Positions 36,932-45,515 of a stretch of 64,000 bases of DNA are shown here, in pieces. Where the stretch lies: NCBI RefSeq assembly GCF_900093605.1, contig NZ_FLYE01000012.1:62001-126000 (forward strand). Reading direction: 5' to 3'. The first letter of the stretch is position 1, and every line of letters begins with the position of its first letter. The notes beneath the pieces are model-generated. The model worked only from the letters and a program-made list of their open reading frames with translations, did no database searches and had not been told where the DNA came from. Source of the stretch: Candidatus Terasakiella magnetica. GTDB lineage: Bacteria; Pseudomonadota; Alphaproteobacteria; Rhodospirillales; Terasakiellaceae. Both the position numbers and the translations under genes were made by a program.

Positions 36932-37966
36932 TCATAATTGGTCAGTTTTTTTCGCAATAATTGTCAATCCAGCTAATTCTTCAGTTTCATGTTCAATGCT
37001 TAAACCAATTTCCGAACACCACTCTCTAACCTCATCCAAAGTCTGGCGGTGTGCATTCTTGGGTGCATACCAATCAAAATTAATATGATTCATTTCATCA
37101 AAAGTCATTTCAGGGCGATAAAATGCTTTAAAAATATGCCAATAAAATAATCTTTGGAGGTTGATTGTTCCCGCTGGGATATCCAAAAGATCAATATTTT
37201 CTTTAATATCAATCTCAATATCCAAATCCCCTAGCGTTTCACCTAAAGCAGTCAATGCTTTAATTTCTTGCCAACTTTCCTGAGGAGACATATTTTGAAG
37301 TTTTTCTCGAATATAATCATCCGTAAACTCACGAATCGGCCCTTTTTTACGGTAAACGTAAAATAAAAAATAACCACCAACTTTCAAATGACGGTTTACT
37401 GCTTTCAATGCTTTTTTTGTATCATCTGTATGATGCAAAACACCTTCAGAAAAAATCAAATCAACACTTTGATCAGGAAGGGGTAACTGCATTAAATCAC
37501 TTTGCAATGCACCAATTTGAATTCCCTTTTCATGAAATCGTAATTTAGCAACATCAACTGCTTCAGATACATCCACACCAATATATCGAATCTTTTCCAA
37601 TACTTGATCAAACATTACCAATGCTGAATTTGATGCACCGCAACCCGCATCCAAAACAACCGGGTTTTCACCTAGACCTTTAAACCAAGAAGAACTCGTT
37701 ACATCACCATATTTTTCCAACAACCAGTTCCTCAGAACATCTTGCATTGCTTCGCCTTCAAATGTATCTCGCTTTGACCATTTAAAACCAAACGTATCGC
37801 TTGTTTGTTCCTGAGCTGCTGAAAGTAATGCCGATGATCGTAAAATACCATTTTTAAAAATATATTCACAACCATCTAATTCCACCTTTTCACCTTCTTG
37901 CGGAATATTTAGACCTATTATATTTTCAAACCAATCAAGAGATGGGTTTACGTATTGTGACGACAT
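36932..37966 (-). CDS. SAM-dependent methyltransferase, larger paralogue of 14235-15107
   Basis: A 344-residue protein. Motif I is VVLDAGCGASNSALVMF, and the second half has PIREFTDDYI, NLQRLFYWHIFK and NFDWYAP, matching the smaller methyltransferase at 14235-15107. The N-terminal 100 residues are an extra domain with no recognised family. I use the ATG at 37964-37966 since AGAGGA lies 8 nt upstream; the frame runs open to 38032 but without such a site. It probably methylates a sugar nucleotide or chain end. Confidence 0.82.
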   Translation of the reverse strand: MSSQYVNPSLDWFENIIGLNIPQEGEKVELDGCEYIFKNGILRSSALLSAAQEQTSDTFGFKWSKRDTFEGEAMQDVLRNWLLEKYGDVTSSSWFKGLGENPVVLDAGCGASNSALVMFDQVLEKIRYIGVDVSEAVDVAKLRFHEKGIQIGALQSDLMQLPLPDQSVDLIFSEGVLHHTDDTKKALKAVNRHLKVGGYFLFYVYRKKGPIREFTDDYIREKLQNMSPQESWQEIKALTALGETLGDLDIEIDIKENIDLLDIPAGTINLQRLFYWHIFKAFYRPEMTFDEMNHINFDWYAPKNAHRQTLDEVREWCSEIGLSIEHETEELAGLTIIAKKTDQL

Positions 37967-38078
37967 AAGATATTCCTCTTGAGTCTGCAAATATGCATGG
38001 TAATGATTAAAAGCCATCCATCTGACTTTCAATCAAATCAACCAAATTAATATTACTATTGTTTCTTTATTATAATTT

Positions 38079-39227
38079 CTATGACAAAGACTCCAGCGTC
38101 TCAACGATATATTGATAGTCCCTATCTGTCATACAGTTATGTAAAGGAATAGCCATAGTATTTCGATCACAATCATATGCATTTGGATAATCCACTGCAT
38201 CGAAATCATATTTTTCTTTATAATACTTTAACATGTGAACCGCATGAGTTCCTGGACGCGTAGAAATCCCCTTAGATTGCAAAATATCCATAATGTCATT
38301 TCTTGGCATTGGGGCTAGATCTGGATGTACAAACATTACAAATGCCTGCCATGCATGACGCCCATTCTTTGGCTCTTCAGGGCATTTGAGCCATGGTATA
38401 TGTTTAAGTGCCTCTCGATACCACTTTGCCCATTGAGACCTTTCTTGAATAAACCTTTCAAGCTTCTCCAACTGCACTAAACCAACTGCACCTTGAAGGT
38501 CTGTCATTCGATAATTAAAACCTAAAAGGTTAAAATCAGGCATCAAATATGGATGAGGGCCATTATGCCGTTGTTCTTCAGAGATTGAAGCACCATGATT
38601 TCTTAAGATATTAGCTTGTTCAGCTATTGAACCTTTATGGGTCAATAACATCCCGCCCTCACCTGTCGTAATTATTTTCCTTGGATGAAAACTAAATGCT
38701 GCAGCATCACCTAAAGAGCCTGCAAACTTATTTCCATATTTGGCGCCTGCAGCACAGGCTGCATCTTCAAGTATAAATACATGACCCGGCAATCCTTCAC
38801 GTAAAAGATCAACATCTGCACACAAACCAAACAAGTGAACTGGAATAACTACTTTAGTTTTTGATGAGACCCGTCTTAATGCATCTTGAACATCAATATT
38901 ATATGTTTCAGGATTAACATCTGCAAAAATCGGCGTAGCACCGCAATACGCAACAACATTTGCAGTAGCTACCCATGTAAAGGCTGGTATAATAACTTCA
39001 TCTCCGGGGCCAATACCTAGTGCTACCAATGCTAAGTGCAAAGCCGTTGTACAAGATGTTGTTGCTAAACTATATTCAACCTGGTGCTTTTCGGCAAAAA
39101 CTCGTTCAAATTCAGCGACCTTTGGGCCTTGTGTCAACCAACCATTTTCTAATGGATCACGTAGAGCATGCCACTCTTCATCGCCTACACTGGGAAGAGA
39201 TATCTGTATAGAATACTCTGTTCCCAT
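38079..39227 (-). CDS. DegT/DnrJ/EryC1/StrS sugar aminotransferase
   Basis: A 382-residue PLP-dependent sugar aminotransferase. The conserved lysine is Lys184 in FHPRKIITTGEGG, and the N-terminal TTSCTTALHLALVALG loop binds the cofactor phosphate. It converts a keto-sugar nucleotide to an amino-sugar nucleotide. It differs from the WbpE-like enzyme at 1-949, so a second amino sugar is likely. The start is ATG at 39227; a GTG 4 codons upstream (39239) overlaps the epimerase gene but has no ribosome site. The epimerase just upstream may supply its substrate. Confidence 0.88.
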   Translation of the reverse strand: MGTEYSIQISLPSVGDEEWHALRDPLENGWLTQGPKVAEFERVFAEKHQVEYSLATTSCTTALHLALVALGIGPGDEVIIPAFTWVATANVVAYCGATPIFADVNPETYNIDVQDALRRVSSKTKVVIPVHLFGLCADVDLLREGLPGHVFILEDAACAAGAKYGNKFAGSLGDAAAFSFHPRKIITTGEGGMLLTHKGSIAEQANILRNHGASISEEQRHNGPHPYLMPDFNLLGFNYRMTDLQGAVGLVQLEKLERFIQERSQWAKWYREALKHIPWLKCPEEPKNGRHAWQAFVMFVHPDLAPMPRNDIMDILQSKGISTRPGTHAVHMLKYYKEKYDFDAVDYPNAYDCDRNTMAIPLHNCMTDRDYQYIVETLESLS

Positions 39228-39228
39228 T

Positions 39229-40227
39229 TTATTCAACACCTACTGCTTTACGGCGGGCTTCCACAGCAGCCTTATGGGAATTGCGCCATTCAATCAAATT
39301 TTCAAGCCCTTCATCCAAGTTAGTAATTGCATCAAAAGAAATTTCTTCAGCTGCACGTTTAGGGCAACCTACGCGGTTCGTAACCAAAGTTGCTTGAGAA
39401 CGCTCTTGATATTTAATCGGTTGCGAACAACCCGTAATTTCAACGAGTTTCTCAGCCAACTCCTTTAAAGAAGTCCGTGTACCTGTTCCTACATTATAAT
39501 AACGGTCTGTCGTATCCGCTTTCATTGCGCAAATATTTGCACGACCACAATCACCGACATAAACAAAATCAAACGCTTCAGAACCATCACCAAAAATAGT
39601 TGGGCTTTCACCACGGTCAATGGCATCTAACATTTTCATGATCACCGCAATATAAGCTCCATGATAATCTTGGCGTGGCCCATACACATTCATATAGCGC
39701 ATACCAACCTGCTGTAATCCATAACGATTAGCAAAAGCCGTTGCCATGGCTTCACCAGCAATTTTTGTTGCACCGTAAAAGTTTTTATTCAAAAACGGAT
39801 GATCTTCCGTCATGGGGTCTTCGACCGCATCCCCGTAAACAGAGGCTGAAGACGACCAGACTAAACGCTCTACTTTGTTGTGAACACAGGCTTCAAGCAC
39901 ATTAAACATGCCCTCAACATTCACTTTAAAGGCTGAACGAGGAAATTCATGACATTGTAATAACCAAAGGGCAGCAAATTGAAAAACACCATCAACATCT
40001 TTTAAGGCAGCATTCAAAATATCCGACTGACAAATATCACCACCCGCTTCAAAAATTTTTACCCGCGGGTCACTCAGAACATTCTCTAGGTTCTCTTTAG
40101 AGCCTCTGGAAAAATTATCATAGATTGTTAGCTCTTTAATATCTTCCTTAAGAAGCTCTTCCATCGCATGAGAACCGATTAGCCCTGCACCTCCAATTGA
40201 AACAAACTTCTTGCCTCGAACATCCAT
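39229..40227 (-). CDS. NAD-dependent nucleotide-sugar epimerase/dehydratase
   Basis: A 332-residue extended SDR protein, the first gene of the 40 kb minus-strand run. The NAD loop is GGAGLIGS (residues 12-19), the active-site pair is YGATK, and the serine region is WSSSASVYGD. Similar to UDP-glucose 4-epimerase/WbpP-type enzymes. It probably makes the keto or epimeric sugar nucleotide used by the adjacent aminotransferase. AGGA lies 7 nt before the ATG, and a palindrome with a -10-like element lies about 30 nt upstream. Confidence 0.87.
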   Translation of the reverse strand: MDVRGKKFVSIGGAGLIGSHAMEELLKEDIKELTIYDNFSRGSKENLENVLSDPRVKIFEAGGDICQSDILNAALKDVDGVFQFAALWLLQCHEFPRSAFKVNVEGMFNVLEACVHNKVERLVWSSSASVYGDAVEDPMTEDHPFLNKNFYGATKIAGEAMATAFANRYGLQQVGMRYMNVYGPRQDYHGAYIAVIMKMLDAIDRGESPTIFGDGSEAFDFVYVGDCGRANICAMKADTTDRYYNVGTGTRTSLKELAEKLVEITGCSQPIKYQERSQATLVTNRVGCPKRAAEEISFDAITNLDEGLENLIEWRNSHKAAVEARRKAVGVE

Positions 40228-40256
40228 GTTAAAATCCTATTTTCCAGACCTTTATA

Positions 40257-40274
40257 AACTCATTATAATGAGTT
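40257..40274. promoter_or_regulatory. 18-bp perfect palindrome overlapping a -10-like element
   Basis: AACTCATTATAATGAGTT is perfectly self-complementary and lies 30 nt upstream of the first gene of the glycan operon. Its centre contains TATAAT, so a repressor bound here would block RNA polymerase. A good -35 element is not seen at the right distance, which fits a promoter that depends on an activator. It could also form a small RNA hairpin. Function is inferred from position only. Confidence 0.5.
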
Positions 40275-40327
40275 ACACGTTCAGCAATTTTAAGTCAAAA
40301 GATAATGGTTCTTTCAATCCTCAGACA

Positions 40328-40360
40328 CAAAAAAATCCCTGCTAAAATGAACAGGGATTT
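40328..40360 (-). terminator. Rho-independent terminator of the second amtB
   Basis: The 10-bp inverted repeat AAAATCCCTG / CAGGGATTTT (40331-40360) has a 10-nt loop, and on the minus strand it runs into eight T residues. It starts about 22 nt after the amtB stop at 40382. It separates the nitrogen genes from the glycan operon. Confidence 0.85.
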
Positions 40361-40381
40361 TACATTCATTCTCAATCTATA

Positions 40382-41611
40382 TTAACGACCTTGCGTTAAG
40401 TCCTCTTCAGGGTATGCACCGATATGGTGGATGGAGAGGTCAGCACCGCGGAATTCTTCTTCTTGATCCAAGCGGATACCAATTGTTTTTGCCAACACGC
40501 CATAGACCACAAAGCCTGAGATGGTAGCAAACGCGATACCGATGAGGGAGCCGACCAGTTGTGCCATGAAAGTGACACCGCCCATGCCGCCAAGGGCTTC
40601 TAGGCCAAAGACACCACAAGCCAAGCCACCAAGCAGGCCGCACATACCGTGCAATGGCCACACACCGAGCACGTCATCGATTTTCCATTTGTTCTGACAC
40701 TTCTCAAAGCCCCAAACAAACAACGCACCAGCTAAACCACCTGTTACAAGCGCGCCGATAGGGTGCATCACGTCAGAGCCTGCACAAACCGCAACCAAGC
40801 CCGCAAGCGCGCCGTTATGGATGAAGCCCGGATCGTTTTTACCCACAACAACCGCTGTTAAGATACCACCGATCATCGCCATTAAAGAGTTCACGGCCAC
40901 AAGACCAGTTACACCTTCAACAGATTGTGCAGACATGACGTTAAAGCCGAACCAACCCACACAAAGGATCCAAGAGCCTAATGCAAGGAACGGGATGTTG
41001 CTTGGTGGAATACCAATAACAGAGCCGTCTTTTTTATAACGTCCCATACGTGCACCAAGCATCACAACTGCGCCAAGGGCTAACCAGCCACCAACACCAT
41101 GCACAACGATTGAGCCGGCAAAATCATGAAAACCAGCGCCGAAGCTTTCTTCAATCCACGCTTGAAGGCCAAAATTGCCGTTCCAAACGATCCCTTCAAA
41201 GAAAGGATACACCAGACCGGTTAGAATAGCCGTTGCGATCAATTGCGGGAAGAAACGTGCGCGCTCAGCAATACCGCCAGAAATAATCGCCGGAATAGCC
41301 GCTGCAAAAGTCAAAAGGAAGAAGAATTTGACCAGATCAAAACCGCTTTTGGCAAATAAGTCACCGCTTGCGCCCGAAATCACACTGGCCGGGGCCAAAA
41401 AACTTACCCCATACGCCACCATGTAGCCCACAAAGAAATAAGCAACGGTGGATACTGCGAAATCCACAATGATTTTAACAAGGGCGTTCACCTGATTTTT
41501 ACGACGAACAGTCCCAACTTCTAAAAATGCGAAGCCTGCGTGCATGGCAAGAACCATAATGGCCCCCATCAACACGAAAAAGACATCTGCACCAATTTTA
41601 ACGGTTTCCAT
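40382..41611 (-). CDS. amtB: Ammonium transporter, second AmtB copy
   Basis: A 409-residue Amt/Mep/Rh-family ammonium channel with about eleven membrane helices. The twin pore histidines are visible in IVVHGVGGWLALG and WPLHGMCGLLGG, so ammonium conduction should be intact. It lacks the cleavable signal peptide seen in the copy at 41952-43277. The 340-nt upstream gap (41612-41951) holds nitrogen-regulation sites and the terminator of the other amtB, so it is likely transcribed on its own and induced by ammonium limitation. The C-terminal tail is short and ends in a charged EEDLTQGR. Confidence 0.93.
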   Translation of the reverse strand: METVKIGADVFFVLMGAIMVLAMHAGFAFLEVGTVRRKNQVNALVKIIVDFAVSTVAYFFVGYMVAYGVSFLAPASVISGASGDLFAKSGFDLVKFFFLLTFAAAIPAIISGGIAERARFFPQLIATAILTGLVYPFFEGIVWNGNFGLQAWIEESFGAGFHDFAGSIVVHGVGGWLALGAVVMLGARMGRYKKDGSVIGIPPSNIPFLALGSWILCVGWFGFNVMSAQSVEGVTGLVAVNSLMAMIGGILTAVVVGKNDPGFIHNGALAGLVAVCAGSDVMHPIGALVTGGLAGALFVWGFEKCQNKWKIDDVLGVWPLHGMCGLLGGLACGVFGLEALGGMGGVTFMAQLVGSLIGIAFATISGFVVYGVLAKTIGIRLDQEEEFRGADLSIHHIGAYPEEDLTQGR

Positions 41612-41695
41612 ATTCTCTCTACCTTAATTTGCCAAACAGCAAACCCACTCCCAAATCATGGGTCTGCCTAGGAATTAAACATTGCCACCCTATTA

Positions 41696-41710
41696 TCAAG
41701 AAACATGCCA
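41696..41710 (-). promoter_or_regulatory. Candidate sigma-54 promoter of the second amtB
   Basis: On the minus strand TGGCATGTTTCTTGA matches the sigma-54 consensus TGGCACG-N4-TTGC at 9 of 11 fixed bases, with the right spacing. It uses the same TTGA at -12 as the glnK promoter. The leader would be about 74 nt. A second, poorer candidate lies at 41638-41655. Confidence 0.55.
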
Positions 41711-41722
41711 ATTAATTAGGCA
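41706..41722. promoter_or_regulatory. TGC-N11-GCA dyad, possible NtrC site 1
   Basis: TGCCAATTAATTAGGCA is a 17-bp imperfect palindrome of the TGC-N11-GCA form of NtrC sites. It overlaps the -24 side of the candidate sigma-54 promoter, so it could be repressive rather than activating, or chance. Confidence 0.4.
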
Positions 41723-41764
41723 AACTATTCATAGCGCAGAATACTGCGGAGTCGCATATAAAAA

Positions 41765-41781
41765 TGCCCAAAATTCAGGCA
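41765..41781. promoter_or_regulatory. TGC-N11-GCA dyad, possible NtrC site 2
   Basis: TGCCCAAAATTCAGGCA has the TGC-N11-GCA pattern and lies about 90 nt upstream of the expected start of transcription of the second amtB, a usual place for an NtrC enhancer. Confidence 0.5.
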
Positions 41782-41799
41782 TGAGCTTTTTTGCACAAT

Positions 41800-41816
41800 T
41801 GCTAATCATATAGGCA
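41800..41816. promoter_or_regulatory. TGC-N11-GCA dyad, possible NtrC site 3
   Basis: TGCTAATCATATAGGCA again fits TGC-N11-GCA, 35 nt upstream of the previous dyad. Paired sites favour cooperative binding of an enhancer protein such as NtrC. Confidence 0.5.
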
Positions 41817-41882
41817 GTTTGCTGATTATTTTTTGTGCATTAATTTTTATGCTTAATTTTTAACACAGGCCCCAAAAAGGAA

Positions 41883-41911
41883 GTCCCGGCACTCGTAAAG
41901 AGTACCGGGAC
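41883..41911 (-). terminator. Probable terminator of glnK-amtB
   Basis: A 12-bp stem (GTCCCGGCACTC with GAGTACCGGGAC, one mismatch) has a 5-nt loop and is followed on the minus strand by TTCCTTTTTGG. It lies about 40 nt after the stop of the first amtB. The T tract is interrupted, so strength is uncertain. Confidence 0.65.
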
Positions 41912-41951
41912 CGACCTTTGGGAAGGTAGAGATGAAGTAATCGAAAAACGA

Positions 41952-43277
41952 TTACACAGTTTGTGAGCCGCGACCGAACTCAGGATAGGCTTCCATCCCC
42001 AATTCAGCACGATCCAAACCAAGCTCCTCATCTTCTTCGGAGCAACGGATGCCAACTGTAGCCTTCAGGATGAACCAGACGATCGCAGAAGTAACGATTA
42101 CAAATGCGCCGATGGAAACAACACCGATAGCTTGAGTAGCAAATGAAGTGTCAGCGTTAGTTGCAGGAACAATCATTGTGCCCCAGATACCACACGCCAA
42201 GTGAGCAGAGATTGCACCAACAACGTCATCGATTTTAAATTTATCGAGAAGCGGTACAACAAACACAACGATCACACCGCCAACAGCACCGATCAGGAAG
42301 GCAGACGCCAACGTTGGTGTGTCAGGACCAGCTGTGATGGAAACAAGACCACCGATCGCGCCGTTTAATGTCATAGAAAGGTCAACTTTCTTATAAACAA
42401 GTTGTGTCAGGACTGCCGCTGCGATTGTACCGCCAACAGCTGCCATATTTGTATTGATAAAGATGTTTGAAATCGCAACCGCATCAGCAGCTGTACCCAG
42501 CGCCAATTGTGAGCCGCCATTAAAGCCGAACCAACCGAGCCACAGGATGAACGTACCCAATGTCGCCATTGGCAGGTTTGCACCCGGGATTGGCATTACA
42601 CGGCCATCAGCATCATATTTGCCTTTACGTGCACCAAGGATGATTGCACCAGTCAATGCACACCAGCCACCAGTTGAGTGTACGAGTGTCGAGCCGGCAA
42701 AATCAGCAAAGCCCATTTCAGCCAACCAGCCGCCGCCCCACTGCCACATGGCAATAGTTGGGTAGATGAAACCAGAAAGAACAACTACAAAGCCAAGGAA
42801 AGGCCATAGTTTAATACGTTCCGCTACCGTACCGGAAACCACTGAAGCTGCTGTTGCAACAAATACCATCTGGAAGAACCAGTCAGAAGAAGCTGCATAG
42901 CCACCAGAGAAATCACCGCCAAGTGCAGCTGCATCATCTGGACCCCACAAAGAGAAGGAACCGATGAAACCACCTTCAACGCCACCATAAAGCACGTTGT
43001 AACCCACAAGGTAGAACATGAAGCCTGAAACAGCGTATAAAACGATGTTTTTCAAACAAATTGTTGCTGTGTTCTTGGAACGAACCAAACCTGATTCCAA
43101 CATGGCGAAACCAGCCGCCATAAACATCACCAAGAAACCACAAACCAAGAAAAGAAATGTATTTAGAATATATTGTACTTCAGCGTCCGGGCCTTCAGCC
43201 AGGGCGGGATCAATCGCAGCAACCAGCCCAAGCATGGCAACCAGCGAGATTTTTGAAAGTTTTTTCAACGCAGTCAT
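41952..43277 (-). CDS. amtB: Ammonium transporter AmtB, glnK-linked
   Basis: A 441-residue ammonium channel. A signal peptide (about residues 1-27, ending PALA) precedes the membrane domain, as is usual for AmtB. Pore histidines are in LVHSTGGWCAL and ISAHLACGIWG. It lies 14 nt behind glnK and has AAGGAG 9 nt before its ATG, so the two form the classic operon in which GlnK plugs the channel when ammonium is plentiful. The long C-terminal cytoplasmic tail (GIRCSEEDEELGLDRAE) is the part GlnK contacts. Confidence 0.96.
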   Translation of the reverse strand: MTALKKLSKISLVAMLGLVAAIDPALAEGPDAEVQYILNTFLFLVCGFLVMFMAAGFAMLESGLVRSKNTATICLKNIVLYAVSGFMFYLVGYNVLYGGVEGGFIGSFSLWGPDDAAALGGDFSGGYAASSDWFFQMVFVATAASVVSGTVAERIKLWPFLGFVVVLSGFIYPTIAMWQWGGGWLAEMGFADFAGSTLVHSTGGWCALTGAIILGARKGKYDADGRVMPIPGANLPMATLGTFILWLGWFGFNGGSQLALGTAADAVAISNIFINTNMAAVGGTIAAAVLTQLVYKKVDLSMTLNGAIGGLVSITAGPDTPTLASAFLIGAVGGVIVVFVVPLLDKFKIDDVVGAISAHLACGIWGTMIVPATNADTSFATQAIGVVSIGAFVIVTSAIVWFILKATVGIRCSEEDEELGLDRAELGMEAYPEFGRGSQTV

Positions 43278-43291
43278 TGTCTTAGAACTCC

Positions 43292-43702
<411 letters not shown>

Positions 43703-43707
43703 CTATT

Positions 43708-43722
43708 TCAAGGACCGTGCCA
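43708..43722 (-). promoter_or_regulatory. Sigma-54 promoter of glnK-amtB
   Basis: On the minus strand TGGCACGGTCCTTGA matches TGGCACG-N4-TTGC at 10 of 11 fixed bases. It lies 78 nt before the glnK ATG. This is the strongest promoter match in the window and fits induction by NtrC under ammonium limitation. Confidence 0.8.
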
Positions 43723-43796
43723 GAATCAAAAAAATTAAAATAAATACTTAATAACAATGACTTAGAAATGAGCGCCCGATTCGCGCTTCACTGCAT

Positions 43797-43827
43797 TGCA
43801 CAAATTTTAGCGCCTATTATTTAGGCA
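43797..43827. promoter_or_regulatory. Overlapping NtrC-like dyads upstream of glnK
   Basis: Two half-overlapping 17-mers, TGCACAAATTTTAGCGC (43797-43813) and CGCCTATTATTTAGGCA (43811-43827), fit TGC-N11-GCA with one changed base each. They are about 100-130 nt upstream of the expected start of transcription. The same stretch also lies just past the stop of the PKMT-like gene. Confidence 0.5.
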
Positions 43828-43849
43828 ATTATATATTAATGATTAAATC

Positions 43850-45355
43850 TTAGGCAGAAATGAGCGCGCACAAAAGGAAACGTTGAAGTTTTGCCCCAAC
43901 CCACTGCTGGACCATTTCATCGGGCTGACCAAGGTAGGGCTTCATTTTCTCACCAAGCTCATCAACACTAAAAGACCCATCCATAAGCGCGAGCAATTTA
44001 TCCTCATGCTCACTCAGTTTGACGGCTTCATGATGGATATTACAAACAATATCTGAGTGTTGCGCCCAATAGCGTACAAAATCATAGGCTTTGGGCTTAA
44101 TGGTAAGCACGCTCTGGGATTGATCCTCATTTGCCATCACAGAAACAATGCCCATTTTAACCATTTCAATCAAAATACCATCCAGCTCAGCCTTTATAGC
44201 TTCCACAGCTATTGTCCCAAGTAAGCCATGTGTGCGCTCCACAAGTTCCTCATAATTAAGACGCAAAGGAAAAGCGCGCACCATTTCGATGAGGGCTGTA
44301 CAAATCACCAGCCCTTGGGGACTGGCCTTAATATTGTATCTTTTAAAACCCTCAATGGAAATCTGCGTCATTTTACCAATCTGATCGGGATGGATTGGCG
44401 TGGTGATTTTACAGTTCATTATAAAACGCACATTTTTTAAATGCTCAATCTTAAGAGCCTGTACGGGCTCCACACCCGCCTTGACCATTAAACTGCTTCT
44501 GAATTTCCGGTTGTTCAGATAATCGCCATATTGCTCATAATTGACCCTATCGCCTTGGTTGCCCAAAACCTGTGTTATTTGATTTTGCACCTCTTGGGAA
44601 ACCGAAGAGGCAAATTCCGTATCACATAAATACTGTAAGCCATTCTCTTCGGCCTTGGTGGCAAATTCATGGAAATAACAGGGGTTATTATCTTCTTCCA
44701 TATAATCATGCAGCAGATAATTATCCTCGGCTTTTAAAACACCATTAAGGTCAGGTTCTAAGGCCTGACGATAAGGCGCATGTTCGGGCTTAATATGGTC
44801 TTTAACAAAGCCCGCTACCTGTTTGGCCTGTTTGGCTTTTTGCGCAGGCTCTACAGCCTCTTTGGTATGAAAGAGCAACATATCACGCACAGTTTTTGCC
44901 GCCTGCCAACCCGGATAGGTATTATAATTAATATAAGTCACACCTTGGTCACTTAGACAATGAGCACAAACCCGCATGACATCGTCTTGCAGATTTTTAG
45001 GGATCCAGGAATAGAGCCCATGGGCAATGATATAATCAAACTTCTGGTCGCCAAAGTCATACTCAGCAAAGGATTGTGCGACAAAGTCGATATTCTTTAA
45101 CCCAAGGCCCTCACAATGATTTTGTGCAATCTCAATCTGAACAGGAGATAAATCAATTCCTAAAAAACTGGCCTCTGGATAGCGCACAGCAAGGGGCAAA
45201 ATATTACTGCCTGTCGCACAGCCCAACTCAAGAATGCGCGCCCTAGAAAGATCAGCCGGCTTTAATCCATGAATATGGGCTAACCCATTGAATTGTTCAG
45301 GATTTGACTGTTGGTAGAAATAACTGAGATACACAGCTTCGTCATAACTGGTCAT
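43850..45355 (-). CDS. Protein lysine methyltransferase-like protein with regulatory domain (rickettsial PKMT family)
   Basis: A 501-residue protein. The N-terminal methyltransferase domain starts with YDEAVYLSYF and has motif I ILELGCATGSN (residues 41-51), then DYIIAHGLYSWIP and YNTYPGWQAAKTVRDML. This is the pattern of Rickettsia PKMT enzymes, which methylate lysines of outer-membrane protein B. A central methyltransferase-regulatory domain (about 215-300) and a C-terminal winged-helix-like region follow. No OmpB-like target is in the window. It is divergent from the PRMT-like gene; 160 nt separate them. Confidence 0.85.
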   Translation of the reverse strand: MTSYDEAVYLSYFYQQSNPEQFNGLAHIHGLKPADLSRARILELGCATGSNILPLAVRYPEASFLGIDLSPVQIEIAQNHCEGLGLKNIDFVAQSFAEYDFGDQKFDYIIAHGLYSWIPKNLQDDVMRVCAHCLSDQGVTYINYNTYPGWQAAKTVRDMLLFHTKEAVEPAQKAKQAKQVAGFVKDHIKPEHAPYRQALEPDLNGVLKAEDNYLLHDYMEEDNNPCYFHEFATKAEENGLQYLCDTEFASSVSQEVQNQITQVLGNQGDRVNYEQYGDYLNNRKFRSSLMVKAGVEPVQALKIEHLKNVRFIMNCKITTPIHPDQIGKMTQISIEGFKRYNIKASPQGLVICTALIEMVRAFPLRLNYEELVERTHGLLGTIAVEAIKAELDGILIEMVKMGIVSVMANEDQSQSVLTIKPKAYDFVRYWAQHSDIVCNIHHEAVKLSEHEDKLLALMDGSFSVDELGEKMKPYLGQPDEMVQQWVGAKLQRFLLCALISA

Positions 45356-45515
45356 TTTTTGCCCTAGATCAAAAAAACATTACCTTGCAATGTGATCATC
45401 ACCTCAAAGAGAAGAAATTACTATCCTTAATTATAAGGCATAAACCCATGACAAATTGCTCATAATCCCATATTCTTCTCTTATCTGTTTGGATTAGGAT
45501 ATTTTGCGCTCTAAA

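Noticed and set aside
40440-40661. Arginine- and tryptophan-rich minus-strand frame within amtB
   Set aside because: Out-of-frame reading of a membrane-protein gene; composition is an artefact of its codons.
41638-41655. Alternative sigma-54 promoter for the second amtB
   Set aside because: On the minus strand the TTGC at -12 fits, but the -24 block TGGGAGT matches poorly (8 of 11 fixed bases overall) and the leader would be very short. The site at 41696-41710 is better.
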